Origin: Thermalbibacter longus
GTDB lineage: Bacteria > Chloroflexota > Chloroflexia > Thermomicrobiales > Thermomicrobiaceae
NCBI RefSeq assembly: GCF_023806485.1
Contig: NZ_JAMSLR010000011.1
Location: forward strand, 1-64,000
Direction of reading: 5' to 3'
Length of the DNA: 64,000 bases
Part shown: positions 35,823 to 43,965 of the stretch, in pieces
Layout: each line of letters opens with the position of its first letter
Position numbering within the stretch: position 1 is the stretch's first letter
Position numbers and translations under genes: made by a program
Notes under the pieces: generated by a model
Told to the model about the DNA's origin: nothing
Seen by the model: the letters and a program-made list of their open reading frames with translations, nothing else
The model's database searches: none

Positions 35823-37214
35823 CTACGGGAAGCAGTACGAGTCGGTCGAGGCATCGCCGCCCTGGAGCCGGATCTGGTGGGCCCGCTGGTCGCCGAAGTC
35901 GAGGAAGAAGTTCGGGTCGAAGCTGATGCCTCCCTCCGGGTTGACGTCGAGCTTGACCATCCAGCCCCGGATGCCGTCCGGGTAGAACTGGGCGTCCCAG
36001 GGCAGGTAGAGCGAGTTGGTGAAGTAGACTCGCCGCCCGTCGCGGCTGACCTCGACCATCTGCGGCCCGCCGTTGAGCGGCCCGGGAGCGGCCGGGTGGC
36101 CGGCCCGCCGGACGATGCCGCCGATGTGCACCGAGCCGGTGAGCTTCGGGTTGAACGGGTCGGAGACGTCGTACTGCCGCAGCTCGCCGGTGCCCCAGCA
36201 CGAGACGTAGAGGAACCGGTCGTCGACGCTCAAGTCGATGTCGGTGACCAGCGGCGGAACCGCCTTGAACGGCTTCAGGATGTCCGGGAGCTGGTCCTCC
36301 TCCGCCGGCTCGGCTGGGATGTCGATAACCTTGCGGACATCCCAGGAGCCGTTCTTGCGATACCAGACCCAGATCGAGGAGGAGAGATCGTTCAGGCTGA
36401 CGACGGTATTGACGAAGCCGTAGGACTTGGTCGGGTCGTGGGCCGGGCGCAGCTCGAGCGCGATCTGGTGCTCCTTGCCCAGATCGATAGTCTGCACGTG
36501 CCGCCGCCGGCGCAGATCCCAGAAGTGCAGCCGGTGGCCGTACTGTCCCTCGAGCAGCAGGTCGCCCTGGACACCGTTCTCGACCATCTTCGGCGTGCCC
36601 CACTCGCTGGTGACCATAGTGTCATAGCCGAGGTGCCACCAGAAGTCGTAGTGGAGGTACTGGTCACCGCGGTCGATCTCCCAGCGGCCGAGCACGTCGA
36701 AGCTGTCGTGGTCGAGGATGAAGATCCCGCCTGGACCATCACCGTCGGGCGCGCCGAGGGCGCTGATGTAGATGCCGTCCGGGCCGCAGTGCACCGTGTG
36801 GCCCTTGGCGTAGCCGGCCCGGTCGGCGACCTCCTCCGGCTCGATGACTTTGACGATCTTCGGCCGGGTCGGATCGGGCTTGGTGTCGACGATGTAGATC
36901 CGCGAGGAGCCGAGCGCGGGCACGACGAGATAGCGCCGTTCGACGTGCGGGTGCGGCGCGTTGGGGCAGAGCATCGAGCTGCAGGCGTTCCAGCCGAAGT
37001 GGTGCAGCTCGTCCCCAGCGTGGGTCATCTCGACCTCGCCGACGACCTGGCCGTAGGTGCTCGACTGGGGGTTGACGTCCACGACGCAGATGGCGTCGGG
37101 CCGGCTGTCGCCGTTGGGATTGATCCGCACCACGAAGGCTAGCTCTTCCGGGGGAGCCTTCATTGCCGAGCGAGGAGAGGGGTAGAACGTCGGGTCGGGC
37201 CGCCAGACTGCCAT
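35823..37214 (-). CDS. Selenium-binding protein 56 / methanethiol oxidase family
   Basis: A 463-residue beta-propeller protein of the SBP56 family, whose characterised bacterial members oxidise methanethiol to formaldehyde, sulfide and peroxide with copper. The conserved HHFGWNACSSMLC segment gives His71, His72, Cys78 and Cys83, followed by NAPHPH (His88, His90), candidates for selenium or metal binding. Length is normal. The start ATG at 37214 has GGAGGGAGG. No signal peptide is visible, so the protein appears cytoplasmic. A sulfurtransferase and OsmC gene lie upstream on the same strand, consistent with handling the released sulfide or peroxide. Confidence 0.92.
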   Translation of the reverse strand: MAVWRPDPTFYPSPRSAMKAPPEELAFVVRINPNGDSRPDAICVVDVNPQSSTYGQVVGEVEMTHAGDELHHFGWNACSSMLCPNAPHPHVERRYLVVPALGSSRIYIVDTKPDPTRPKIVKVIEPEEVADRAGYAKGHTVHCGPDGIYISALGAPDGDGPGGIFILDHDSFDVLGRWEIDRGDQYLHYDFWWHLGYDTMVTSEWGTPKMVENGVQGDLLLEGQYGHRLHFWDLRRRRHVQTIDLGKEHQIALELRPAHDPTKSYGFVNTVVSLNDLSSSIWVWYRKNGSWDVRKVIDIPAEPAEEDQLPDILKPFKAVPPLVTDIDLSVDDRFLYVSCWGTGELRQYDVSDPFNPKLTGSVHIGGIVRRAGHPAAPGPLNGGPQMVEVSRDGRRVYFTNSLYLPWDAQFYPDGIRGWMVKLDVNPEGGISFDPNFFLDFGDQRAHQIRLQGGDASTDSYCFP

Positions 37215-37549
37215 GGTGCCTCCCTCCGTAGATCGCCGCGCGCAGCGCGCGGGTAAGTGTCACCGGGCTGCTGGCTTACGCCAGTTTCGAACCACGAGAC
37301 ACAACTGTCAAGTGACGTATGTCAAGCGACGCAGACTCTCCGCCTCGCTCCCGCTGCAAGACGTGCCCTAAGAGAGCCGTCGAGGGCACAGCGATCAACT
37401 CGCGCGGGATGAACCGTGAGCGGCGGATCACCGCGACGGTATCGCTTCCTCCTCGAGTGACCAGGACGCGCCTGTGGCGTCCACCCCAGGCCCGAGAGCC
37501 GGGGCGGGACGCCCGAGTGGAGCTCGGCGTCCCGCCTCTCTCCGTCGGT
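37215..37549 (-). promoter_or_regulatory. Upstream region of the SBP56 gene with a 12-bp direct repeat
   Basis: The 335-base gap holds no gene. TGTCAAGTGACG (37306-37317) and TGTCAAGCGACG (37320-37331) form a direct repeat differing at one base, with a 14-base period. On the minus strand each contains TTGACA, so the repeats could be overlapping -35 elements or an activator site about 95 bases before the SBP56 start. At its far end lies the terminator-like stem listed separately. Confidence 0.45.
37503..37536 (-). terminator. Hairpin after the sulfurtransferase gene
   Basis: GGCGGGACGCC (37503-37513) pairs perfectly with GGCGTCCCGCC (37526-37536) around a 12-base loop, 14 bases beyond the sulfurtransferase stop on the minus strand. 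It lacks a T tract but is a strong 11-bp stem. Confidence 0.5.
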
Positions 37550-38455
37550 CTAGCGCTCGATGGGGAGCCCGACCGCGTTGCCCCACTCGGTCCAGGAACC
37601 GTCGTAGTTACGGACCTGCGGGTACCCGAGCAGCTCGTGCAGGACGAACCACGTGTGCGACGAGCGCTCACCGATCCGGCAGTACACGACGATGTCCTTG
37701 TCCGGGAGGATGCCCTTGCTGCCGTAGAGCTGCTTGAGCTCCTCGGCGCTCTTGAAGGTGCCCTCCTCGGTGACGGCTTGGCCCCACGGGATGTTCACCG
37801 CTCCCGGGATGTGCCCACCGCGCAGCGCGCCCTCCTGGGGATAGTCGGGCATGTGCAGCAGCTCGCCGGTGTACTCGCCCGGGCTGCGCACGTCGACGAG
37901 TGGCTTGCCCTCGGCAACCTTCTGCCGATCGCGGTAGCCGATATGCGCCAGCACCTGATCGCGGAAGGCGCGTAGCTCGGGGTGGGGCGTCGGCACCGGG
38001 TACTCGGCGGGTGGGTACTGCGGCACCTCGCGGGTCATCGGCCGTCCTTCGGCCTCCCACTTCTTGCGGCCGCCGTCCATGATCGAGAGCGGGCCGTGGC
38101 CCATGTAGCGGAAGAACCAGTAGGCATAGGCTGCCCACCAGTTGTTCTTGTCGCCGTAGAAGATCACCCTGGTCTGCGGGCTGATCCCCAGTCGGGAGCA
38201 GAGCTGGGCGAACTGCTCCGGGCCGATGAAGTCCCGCACCAGTGGATCCTGAAGATCGGTGTGCCAGTCGATCTTGACAGCTCCGGGGACATGCCCGAGT
38301 TCGTAGAGCAGCACATCTTCGTCCGACTCGACGATGCGGATATTCGGATCGTCGAGGTGCTCGGCCACCCACTCAGTGGTCACCAGCGCTTCGGGGTGGG
38401 CATAGCCCCGGTCGAGCACTCGCGGATCGACTTCCAGGGTCGCGCGCTCTGCCAT
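37550..38455 (-). CDS. Thiosulfate/3-mercaptopyruvate sulfurtransferase (two rhodanese domains)
   Basis: A 301-residue tandem rhodanese. The N-terminal domain (about 20-140) is non-catalytic. The C-terminal domain carries the nucleophile Cys259 in YCRIGERSS, a loop typical of thiosulfate sulfurtransferases rather than the CGSGVTA loop of mercaptopyruvate enzymes. [11 protein letters not shown] and [11 protein letters not shown] are standard rhodanese motifs. The ATG at 38455 has AAGGAGGA 7-8 bases upstream, so the 14-codon extension is not used. It follows OsmC by 45 bases, giving a likely two-gene transcript. Confidence 0.93.
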   Translation of the reverse strand: MAERATLEVDPRVLDRGYAHPEALVTTEWVAEHLDDPNIRIVESDEDVLLYELGHVPGAVKIDWHTDLQDPLVRDFIGPEQFAQLCSRLGISPQTRVIFYGDKNNWWAAYAYWFFRYMGHGPLSIMDGGRKKWEAEGRPMTREVPQYPPAEYPVPTPHPELRAFRDQVLAHIGYRDRQKVAEGKPLVDVRSPGEYTGELLHMPDYPQEGALRGGHIPGAVNIPWGQAVTEEGTFKSAEELKQLYGSKGILPDKDIVVYCRIGERSSHTWFVLHELLGYPQVRNYDGSWTEWGNAVGLPIER

Positions 38456-38500
38456 GACGATTCCTCCTTTCCTCTCCCTCCGGAATCCTGCCCCCACGTC

Positions 38501-39037
38501 CTAGGCCGCTGAGGTCTGAGCAGGACGCTCGATCGCGAGCGTCGTCGTGATCGGTACCGGGTTGGTCAGCATGTCCTGAGCCGGGCAGAACCGTTCGACC
38601 AGATCAGCCAGCTCGCGTAGCCGGGACTCCGGCTCTGGACTGACAAGCCGGACCCGAGCCTCGATCTGGCGGAAGCCGGGGCGCACCGATGGGTCGAGGC
38701 CGAGAAAGCCACGCAGATCCAGCATTCCGGTCAGCTCGATCTCGATCGCGTCGAGCTGGATACCGAGCTGCTCAGCATAGGCAGCGTAGACGATCTCCTG
38801 GCAGGAGCCCAGCGCGAGCAACAGCAGCTCGACCGGTGTCGGCCCCTGATCCTCGCCACCGAGCCCTGGCGGCTCGTCGATCGTGATCGGATCGAACTCG
38901 CGAACCTTGCCGGTAACCCTCGTCCCACCCGTCCAGCGAGTCCGCGCCTGGACGATACCCTCCGCCATTGCCGGGTTCGCCAGGATCGCCGAGCTCAACG
39001 TGCGGATCGCGTCGATAACGTGCCCGTTTCTGCTCAT
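38501..39037 (-). CDS. OsmC-family peroxidase/redox protein
   Basis: A 178-residue OsmC/Ohr-superfamily protein with Cys79 in LALGSCQE and Cys151 in ERFCPAQDML, the thiol pair used to reduce organic hydroperoxides. The central PTPVELLLLALGSC helix is typical of the OsmC/YhfA branch. The ATG at 39037 follows AGAGGG. It is the first gene of OsmC-sulfurtransferase, behind a near-consensus promoter about 410 bases upstream. A role in sulfur or peroxide stress beside the methanethiol oxidase is plausible. Confidence 0.9.
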   Translation of the reverse strand: MSRNGHVIDAIRTLSSAILANPAMAEGIVQARTRWTGGTRVTGKVREFDPITIDEPPGLGGEDQGPTPVELLLLALGSCQEIVYAAYAEQLGIQLDAIEIELTGMLDLRGFLGLDPSVRPGFRQIEARVRLVSPEPESRLRELADLVERFCPAQDMLTNPVPITTTLAIERPAQTSAA

Positions 39038-39258
39038 CGTTTCCCTCTTTGCGCCTTCCTGACCGTGATAACGAAGCGCCGGTCGTGCAGCCCCGCCAGG
39101 TTTCCAGCGCATGGTAAGGACGCGAGATGCTGGCGCTGGCGGGCCGAATGGTTACAGGGTTCACCGGTCGCGATGTGGACCGCGACCAGTTCACGTTCAA
39201 TCAACTGGGCTTGTCGAGCACAAAGGGGGCTGACCAGGTCGCTCGATGGAGCGGCCGG

Positions 39259-39378
39259 TCAGCGGCAGGTACAGCAGCAGATCCGGGGCCAGAAGGAGAA
39301 GACGCCGATCATCGGCGGGCACGGTGGCACCGGCGAGTGGGAGATGCCATAGCGATCGAGTGGCGGTCGCTCGGTCAT
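39259..39378 (-). CDS. Possible 39-codon Cys-rich small ORF (weak)
   Basis: Within the long leader of osmC, an ATG at 39378 opens 39 codons ending in a cluster of five Cys (ICCCTCR preceded by a further Cys). AGGAAGGG lies about 13 bases upstream, which is far for a ribosome site. No homolog is recognised. It may be chance, and it is listed because the promoter upstream is strong and the gap is otherwise empty. Confidence 0.2.
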   Translation of the reverse strand: MTERPPLDRYGISHSPVPPCPPMIGVFSFWPRICCCTCR

Positions 39379-39449
39379 GCCGGACGCAGGCCCTTCCTGG
39401 TCGAGCGCTACGCTGCGACGTGCCGCCGCTCAGACGTGCACAATACCAC

Positions 39450-39478
39450 AGTATATGGGGATGCTCGATCGGTGTCAA
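39450..39478 (-). promoter_or_regulatory. Near-consensus promoter reading toward osmC
   Basis: Minus strand: TTGACA (39473-39478), exactly 17 bases, TATACT (39450-39455). This is the best sigma-70-type promoter in the window. It implies a leader of about 405 bases before the osmC ATG at 39037. Confidence 0.7.
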
Positions 39479-39528
39479 TTGCGGAATGGGCTCGCCGGGT
39501 GCCGAAGAGGCTGGTGAGATGGCCTAAC

Positions 39529-39558
39529 TTGACACTACTGGGGGGACCATGATAGGCT
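39529..39558 (+). promoter_or_regulatory. Promoter of the 39.6 kb leader RNA
   Basis: TTGACA at 39529-39534 with TAGGCT at 39553-39558 (18-base spacer) reads rightward into the structured leader. The -10 is weak, but the same TTGACA/TAGGCT pair occurs before the recombinase gene. It is divergent from the osmC promoter. Confidence 0.5.
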
Positions 39559-39617
39559 CGAGGCGTTGATCGGTAGCCTGCTACACCGTGCAGGGTGGAA
39601 GGAGGTGATGCCCGGAT

Positions 39618-39665
39618 ATGAGTAGTGGTACATTGACGGGCGTCACCGTGGAGGTCACCAGCTAG
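39618..39665 (+). CDS. 15-residue leader peptide candidate
   Basis: ATG at 39618, 16 codons with TAG, encodes MSSGTLTGVTVEVTS: four Thr, three Val and three Ser in 15. GGAGGT lies 11 bases upstream and both it and the coding segment are part of the helices described for the surrounding leader. This design recalls amino-acid or ribosome-stalling attenuators. Thr/Val enrichment may be the sensed feature, which is inference. Confidence 0.4.
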   Translation: MSSGTLTGVTVEVTS

Positions 39666-39731
39666 CTCGCCTAGCCACAGGCGCGGTGAGCGCAATCTGG
39701 GACTTCTCGGTGAGCGCCCGAGAGAACCGGG

Positions 39732-39760
39732 AGCCGGCCATCTCCATGGGCCGGCTTTCC
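39732..39760 (+). terminator. Intrinsic terminator of the leader RNA
   Basis: AGCCGGCC (39732-39739) pairs with GGCCGGCT (39749-39756) around a 9-base loop, followed by TTCCGTTT. It lies 91 bases before the DUF1684 start. A further CCGCAGG/CCTGCGG stem follows near 39769. Confidence 0.65.
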
Positions 39761-39850
39761 GTTTGCCCCGCAGGCCGTTCACCTGCGGTATCCTAGCTTG
39801 CGGGTCTGGTCGTGGCGGCCCGCTGAGCTGAAGACGGATGGAGTAGCCCC

Positions 39851-40414
39851 ATGAGCCGCTTGGAGGACTTTCGTCGGCGCCGCGACGAATTCTTTCGCAA
39901 TCATGCCAACTCACCGCTTCTGCCGGAGCAGAAGGAGCGCTTTGCGGGATTGAGTTATTATCCGGAGAATCCGCAGCTTCGCTTCGTGGTGGAACTCGAT
40001 CGGGACGCCGTGTCTCACGATCCGGTCTTGCTGGCGACGACGACGGGCGAGCCGAAGGAATTCATCCCGGCTGGTAAGGTCACCGTGACGATCGAGGACA
40101 AGCCAGTCAGCTTCGTCGTCTATCGGGAGGTGGGGCGAGGGCGCTACTTCCTGCCCTTCCGCGATGCCAGTGCCGGGAAGGAGACCTACCCGGTCGGTCG
40201 CTACCTCGATCCACAGGAGACGCCCGACGGTAAGCTGGTCATCGACTTCAACTACGCCTACAACCCGTACTGCGCCTATAACGATCGCTGGACCTGCCCG
40301 ATTCCGCCAGCCGAAAACGTGGTCGACGTGCCGATCCGGGCCGGCGAGAAGAGCTATCCGGACTACGTGTCGGTTCATTCGTTCAGCTTCACGATCGAGG
40401 GCTCGGAGGAGTAG
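39851..40414 (+). CDS. DUF1684 domain protein
   Basis: A 187-residue cytoplasmic protein of the DUF1684 family. The C-terminal signature is clear: DFNYAYNPYCAYNDRW then CPIPPAENVVDVPI, about residues 135-165. The N-terminal helix (LEDFRRRRDEFF) and the middle beta region also fit the family. Function is uncharacterised. The ATG at 39851 has GGAG 8 bases upstream. It lies 5 bases before the leucyl aminopeptidase gene, so they form a transcription unit behind the leader/terminator region. Confidence 0.88.
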   Translation: MSRLEDFRRRRDEFFRNHANSPLLPEQKERFAGLSYYPENPQLRFVVELDRDAVSHDPVLLATTTGEPKEFIPAGKVTVTIEDKPVSFVVYREVGRGRYFLPFRDASAGKETYPVGRYLDPQETPDGKLVIDFNYAYNPYCAYNDRWTCPIPPAENVVDVPIRAGEKSYPDYVSVHSFSFTIEGSEE

Positions 40415-40419
40415 GCACG

Positions 40420-41907
40420 ATGACCATCCGCTTCACCGCCGAGCGGCGCTCCCCAGCCGAGCTCACGGACACCCTGCTGGTTCCTGTCGAGGCCGGCGGT
40501 TCCATCGATGCCTCGATCCAGGAATTGGATCGGATACTTGACGGAAAGCTATGCCAGAGCGTAGGGGATCTCGGGCTCACCGGGCGGGTAGGCCAGGTGA
40601 CCGTGTTGCCGACCTGGGGACAGCTCCCGGCCCAACGGCTGGTGATCGCTGGCATCGGGTCACCCGAAGCGCGTACGGCCGACGATATTCGACGGGCTTG
40701 GGGCGCGGCCGCGCAGGCGGCTGCCGAGGCAGGGGCACGCACGCTCTACTCGCCGCTGCCAGCGGTACCTGGGCTCGATCCGGAAAGGGTCTGCCAGGCG
40801 GCAGTGGAAGGCGCTGGCCTGGGGACGTACCGGTTTCTGGAATACCGCACCAGAGTGGAGACGACCCTATCGCTCGAACAGGTCATCTTCCTGGCCACCG
40901 CCGGGCAAGTCGAGCGGGGGATCGAGCGCGGGCGGACGGCGGTAGAGGCGGTGTGCCTCGCTCGCGATCTGGTGAACCGGCCGGGCAACGAGCTGCCGCC
41001 TGAGCGACTGGCCGGGATAGCCTGGGAGATCGCCGAGCGGGCCGGGTTGGAGTGCAGGGTCTACGATCGCGGCGCGCTCGAGGAGCTCGGTGCCGGCGCC
41101 ATCCTGGCTGTGGGCCAGGGGAGCCGGCACGAGCCACACCTGATCCACCTCGTCTACCGTCCCGCCGGGCAGCCGCTCGCGAGCGTAGGGCTGGTGGGCA
41201 AGGGGGTAACCTTCGACACCGGCGGCATCAGCATCAAGCCGGCCGAGGGCATGGAGCGGATGAAGGGCGACATGGCCGGAGCGGCGGCGGTGATCGGCGT
41301 GATGCAGGCTGTGGCGACGCTGGGACTGCCGATTGCCGTGCACGGCGTCGTCGCCGCAGCCGAGAACATGCCTGATGGAGCGGCGTTCCGCCCCGGCGAC
41401 ATCCTCCGGGCGCTCAACGGCAAGACGATCGAGGTGATCAGCACTGATGCCGAGGGCCGGCTGCTGCTGGCTGATGCCCTGACCTACACCGCCCAGCAGG
41501 GCGTGGACGTGATGATCGACCTGGCGACGCTGACCGGAGCCTGCGTCGTGGCGCTGGGCAAGCAGGGCACTGGACTCTTCGGGACCGACCAGGACCTGGT
41601 CGATGCGCTGGTACGCGCTGGTCAGCGTGCCGGCGAGAAGCTCTGGCCAATGCCCTTGTGGGACGAATACCGAGAGCTGCTCAAGAGCGAGCACGCGGAT
41701 ATCAAGAATACCGGCGGGCGCTGGGGAGGGGCGATCAACGCCGCGCTCTTCCTCCGCGAGTTCACCGAAGGGGTGAGCTGGGCGCATCTGGATATCGCCG
41801 GGCCGGCTTGGGCCGAACGGGGAGGACCGCTCGGGCCTGCTGGCGGGACTGGGCACGGCGTGCGGACACTGCTCTACTTCCTCGAAGAGTACGCTGCCCG
41901 CTCCTAG
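40420..41907 (+). CDS. pepA: Leucyl aminopeptidase (M17 family)
   Basis: Cytosolic di-metal aminopeptidase of 495 residues, removing N-terminal residues from peptides. The catalytic half shows VGKGVTFDTGGISIKP (first metal/lysine region), MKGDMAGAA and STDAEGRLLLADAL, which carries the Asp, Glu and Arg of the active site; Ser replaces the usual Asn of NTDAEGRL, which is not a ligand. The N-terminal domain is divergent but of normal length. The RBS GGAGGAG overlaps the DUF1684 stop, implying coupled translation. Confidence 0.95.
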   Translation: MTIRFTAERRSPAELTDTLLVPVEAGGSIDASIQELDRILDGKLCQSVGDLGLTGRVGQVTVLPTWGQLPAQRLVIAGIGSPEARTADDIRRAWGAAAQAAAEAGARTLYSPLPAVPGLDPERVCQAAVEGAGLGTYRFLEYRTRVETTLSLEQVIFLATAGQVERGIERGRTAVEAVCLARDLVNRPGNELPPERLAGIAWEIAERAGLECRVYDRGALEELGAGAILAVGQGSRHEPHLIHLVYRPAGQPLASVGLVGKGVTFDTGGISIKPAEGMERMKGDMAGAAAVIGVMQAVATLGLPIAVHGVVAAAENMPDGAAFRPGDILRALNGKTIEVISTDAEGRLLLADALTYTAQQGVDVMIDLATLTGACVVALGKQGTGLFGTDQDLVDALVRAGQRAGEKLWPMPLWDEYRELLKSEHADIKNTGGRWGGAINAALFLREFTEGVSWAHLDIAGPAWAERGGPLGPAGGTGHGVRTLLYFLEEYAARS

Positions 41908-42172
41908 CGAGTAGCGGGCCGTCGCTCGATGCGTCCCGCTCCAGTCGCCTGCTCGGTCGGTAGCCAGTCGACGCGGTAGGCGCTGCGAGGGGGGAAACGC
42001 GAGCTAGAGGACGACAGGGGAGAAGAGACCACGAGCGCAGAAGGTTCGGAGAGGGGCGCGGCGGTTCCCGATCGTCTAGCCAACCAGAGCGCAGCGTGCA
42101 GCCAGGGCTGCGGCGCAGTCGATGACCTGCTGCAGGTTTCGCCCGCGAGCAGTCCGTGGAGAAGTGGAATGG

Positions 42173-42604
42173 ATGTCGGGTATGTGCAGGGTCTACTCGG
42201 CGCGCGCTCAGGTGCCGACGCAGGGGAACGATCAGATGATCGACCTAACACCGATCGCTCGCGAGGCGATCGTCGAGAGCGGGCTCCAGCTCGGCATCGT
42301 AACCGTCTTCGTTGCTCACTCGACCGCCGGTGTCACGATCAGTGAGTACGAGCCTGGACTGATCGAGGACGTGAAGCAGGTAGGAGAGCGAATCGCCCCA
42401 GCCGGTTGCGACTATCTCCACGACCGGCTCAACTACGACGACAATGCGCACAGTCACCTGCGGGCTCTGGTCTTCGGACCGTCGGTCACGGTCCCGTTCG
42501 AGAACGGCGAGATGTTGCTCGGGACCTGGCAGCGGGTGGTCTTGATCGACTTCGATACTCATCCCCGAACCCGCAACGTCGTTATCCAGGTGCTGGGCCA
42601 GTGA
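42173..42604 (+). CDS. YjbQ/UPF0047 family protein (secondary thiamine-phosphate synthase-like)
   Basis: A small cytoplasmic protein of about 143 residues. Family marks are FVAHSTAGVTISEYEPGL, the HDRLNYDDNAHSHLRALVFGPS region with several His, and the C-terminal LIDFDTHPRTRNVVIQVLG. Members have weak thiamine-phosphate synthase activity, but the physiological role is unclear. The ATG at 42173 is one option and the ATG at 42182 another. The TGA overlaps the GTG of the next gene. The 265 bases before it show no recognisable element. Confidence 0.88.
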   Translation: MSGMCRVYSARAQVPTQGNDQMIDLTPIAREAIVESGLQLGIVTVFVAHSTAGVTISEYEPGLIEDVKQVGERIAPAGCDYLHDRLNYDDNAHSHLRALVFGPSVTVPFENGEMLLGTWQRVVLIDFDTHPRTRNVVIQVLGQ

Positions 42605-43023
42605 GCGTGCGAGGGGATTCGACCGGTGATCCGGCTGCGGGAGCGGAGTATCGGGCAGCGCTGTCGCGAGCGCTCTCGGGGTTGCGACACGGTCACGGGT
42701 GGTCGCTACGCGAGCTCAGCGAGCGGTCTGGTCTCTCGGTTCCCTACCTGAGCGAGCTGGAGCGCGGGTTGAAGGCCCCCTCACCGGAAGCGCTGGAGAG
42801 CCTGGCTGGTGCGTATGGTCTCTCGCTGGCCGGCCTGCTCCGGGCCATCGCTGACCAGCTCGAGCCGGCTCCAGCCGAGGAGGTTCCCGCGGCTGCTCCG
42901 CCAGATGTCCTCACCGGCCTGACCCAGGAAGATCTGGCCGAGTTGTTGCGCTATGCGGCCTATCTCCGCTGGCGGCGAGAGCGATTACGTTCTGAGCCAG
43001 GGAACCCGCAGTCCACATCGTGA
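42601..43023 (+). CDS. XRE-family HTH regulator
   Basis: A 140-residue protein with a Cro/CI-type helix-turn-helix at about 20-75 (WSLRELSERSGLSVPYLSEL). A short C-terminal region ends in a helix rich in Leu, Tyr and Arg. The start is GTG at 42601, overlapping the YjbQ stop as GTGA. The compact Pro/Ala linker and the small C-domain suggest a dimeric repressor. Its target is unknown, and the downstream sulfurtransferase is a candidate. Confidence 0.88.
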   Translation: MSVRGDSTGDPAAGAEYRAALSRALSGLRHGHGWSLRELSERSGLSVPYLSELERGLKAPSPEALESLAGAYGLSLAGLLRAIADQLEPAPAEEVPAAAPPDVLTGLTQEDLAELLRYAAYLRWRRERLRSEPGNPQSTS

Positions 43024-43082
43024 ATGCCCTGGCGTCCTCGTATACTCATTTGGCGATTCGGGCTCGTGATCGGAGATCGGGT

Positions 43083-43958
43083 ATGCCTCTGGAGCTTCGC
43101 CGAGAAGATGTCCTGGTCAGCACCGAATGGCTGGCCGAGCGTCTTGGTGACCCGAGCCTGCGTATCCTCGATTGCCGCTACTACTTCGATGGCCGAGATC
43201 CCTACCACGAGTATCGCCAGGGGCATATCCCGGGGGCCATCTACTTCGACTGGGACGCCGCGCTCAGCGACCCGAACCACCCGGTCGAATTCATGATGGC
43301 CCCACCAGAGCGCGTCGCTGCCGAGTTGGGTCGGCACGGGGTGGGCGATGAGCACCTGATCGTCACGTACGATGACGAAGGCGGGCATTTCGGTGCCAGG
43401 GTCTGGCTCGTCCTCACCCGCTACGGCCGCGGGCACCAGGTACGGATCCTCGAGGGCGGCTGGACGAAGTGGCTTGCCGAAGGGCGTCCGGTCAGTACCG
43501 AAGAGGCCCCGGTGGTGCCTGCCCGCTTCACGCTCACCGCTGACGCGCATCCCGAGCTGATCGCGACACTCGACGATGTCCTCCAGGCGATGAACACCGC
43601 TGAGGCTGTGATCCTCGACGTTCGCCGGTTGAGCGAGTACACCGGCGAGGAGGTGCGGTCGCGGCGCGGCGGGCATGTGCCCGGCGCCATTCATCGCTTC
43701 TGGCAGGAGAATCTCGACTGGGACGGGGACCGCACTTTTAAGTCGCCCGAGGAGATCCGGGCCCGGCACGAGGCAGTCGGCGTCACCCCCGACACGCCGG
43801 TGATCACCTACTGCCAGGGAGGCGTGCGCGCTGCCCACGCGGCGCTGGCGTTGCTGCTGGCCGGCTACCGGAATGTGCGGGTCTACGAGGGGAGCTGGGC
43901 GGAGTGGGGCAACCGCGACGACGTGCCGGTCGAGACCGGTCCCCCTGACCGCACCTGA
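43083..43958 (+). CDS. Sulfurtransferase (two rhodanese domains), second copy
   Basis: A tandem rhodanese of 291 residues. The nucleophile is Cys244 in YCQGGVRA, a loop different from that of the first copy (CRIGERSS), so donor preference may differ. RQGHIPGAIYFDWD and GGHVPGAIHRFWQENLDWD are the domain motifs. I prefer ATG 43083 (GGAG 9 bases upstream) because the conserved domain begins just after it. A GTG at 43020 overlapping the XRE stop would add 21 poorly conserved residues. It is convergent with the following methyltransferase, 7 bases away. Confidence 0.9.
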   Translation: MPLELRREDVLVSTEWLAERLGDPSLRILDCRYYFDGRDPYHEYRQGHIPGAIYFDWDAALSDPNHPVEFMMAPPERVAAELGRHGVGDEHLIVTYDDEGGHFGARVWLVLTRYGRGHQVRILEGGWTKWLAEGRPVSTEEAPVVPARFTLTADAHPELIATLDDVLQAMNTAEAVILDVRRLSEYTGEEVRSRRGGHVPGAIHRFWQENLDWDGDRTFKSPEEIRARHEAVGVTPDTPVITYCQGGVRAAHAALALLLAGYRNVRVYEGSWAEWGNRDDVPVETGPPDRT

Positions 43959-43965
43959 AGCCCGG

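Larger units (their letters stand above)
39559..39760 (+). ncRNA. Candidate leader/attenuator RNA with terminator
   Basis: About 200 bases bounded by a promoter and an intrinsic terminator. The ribosome site GGAGGTG at 39601-39607 is locked in an 11-bp helix: GGTGATGCCCG (39604-39614) pairs with CGGGCGTCACC (39637-39647) with one G-U. A second GTCACC at 39654-39659 offers an alternative partner. TCTCGG/CCGAGA forms another hairpin around 39706-39724. GGTGAGCGC occurs twice. No known riboswitch class matches. It precedes DUF1684 and leucyl aminopeptidase and could be their cis-regulator or a free-standing small RNA. Confidence 0.5.
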
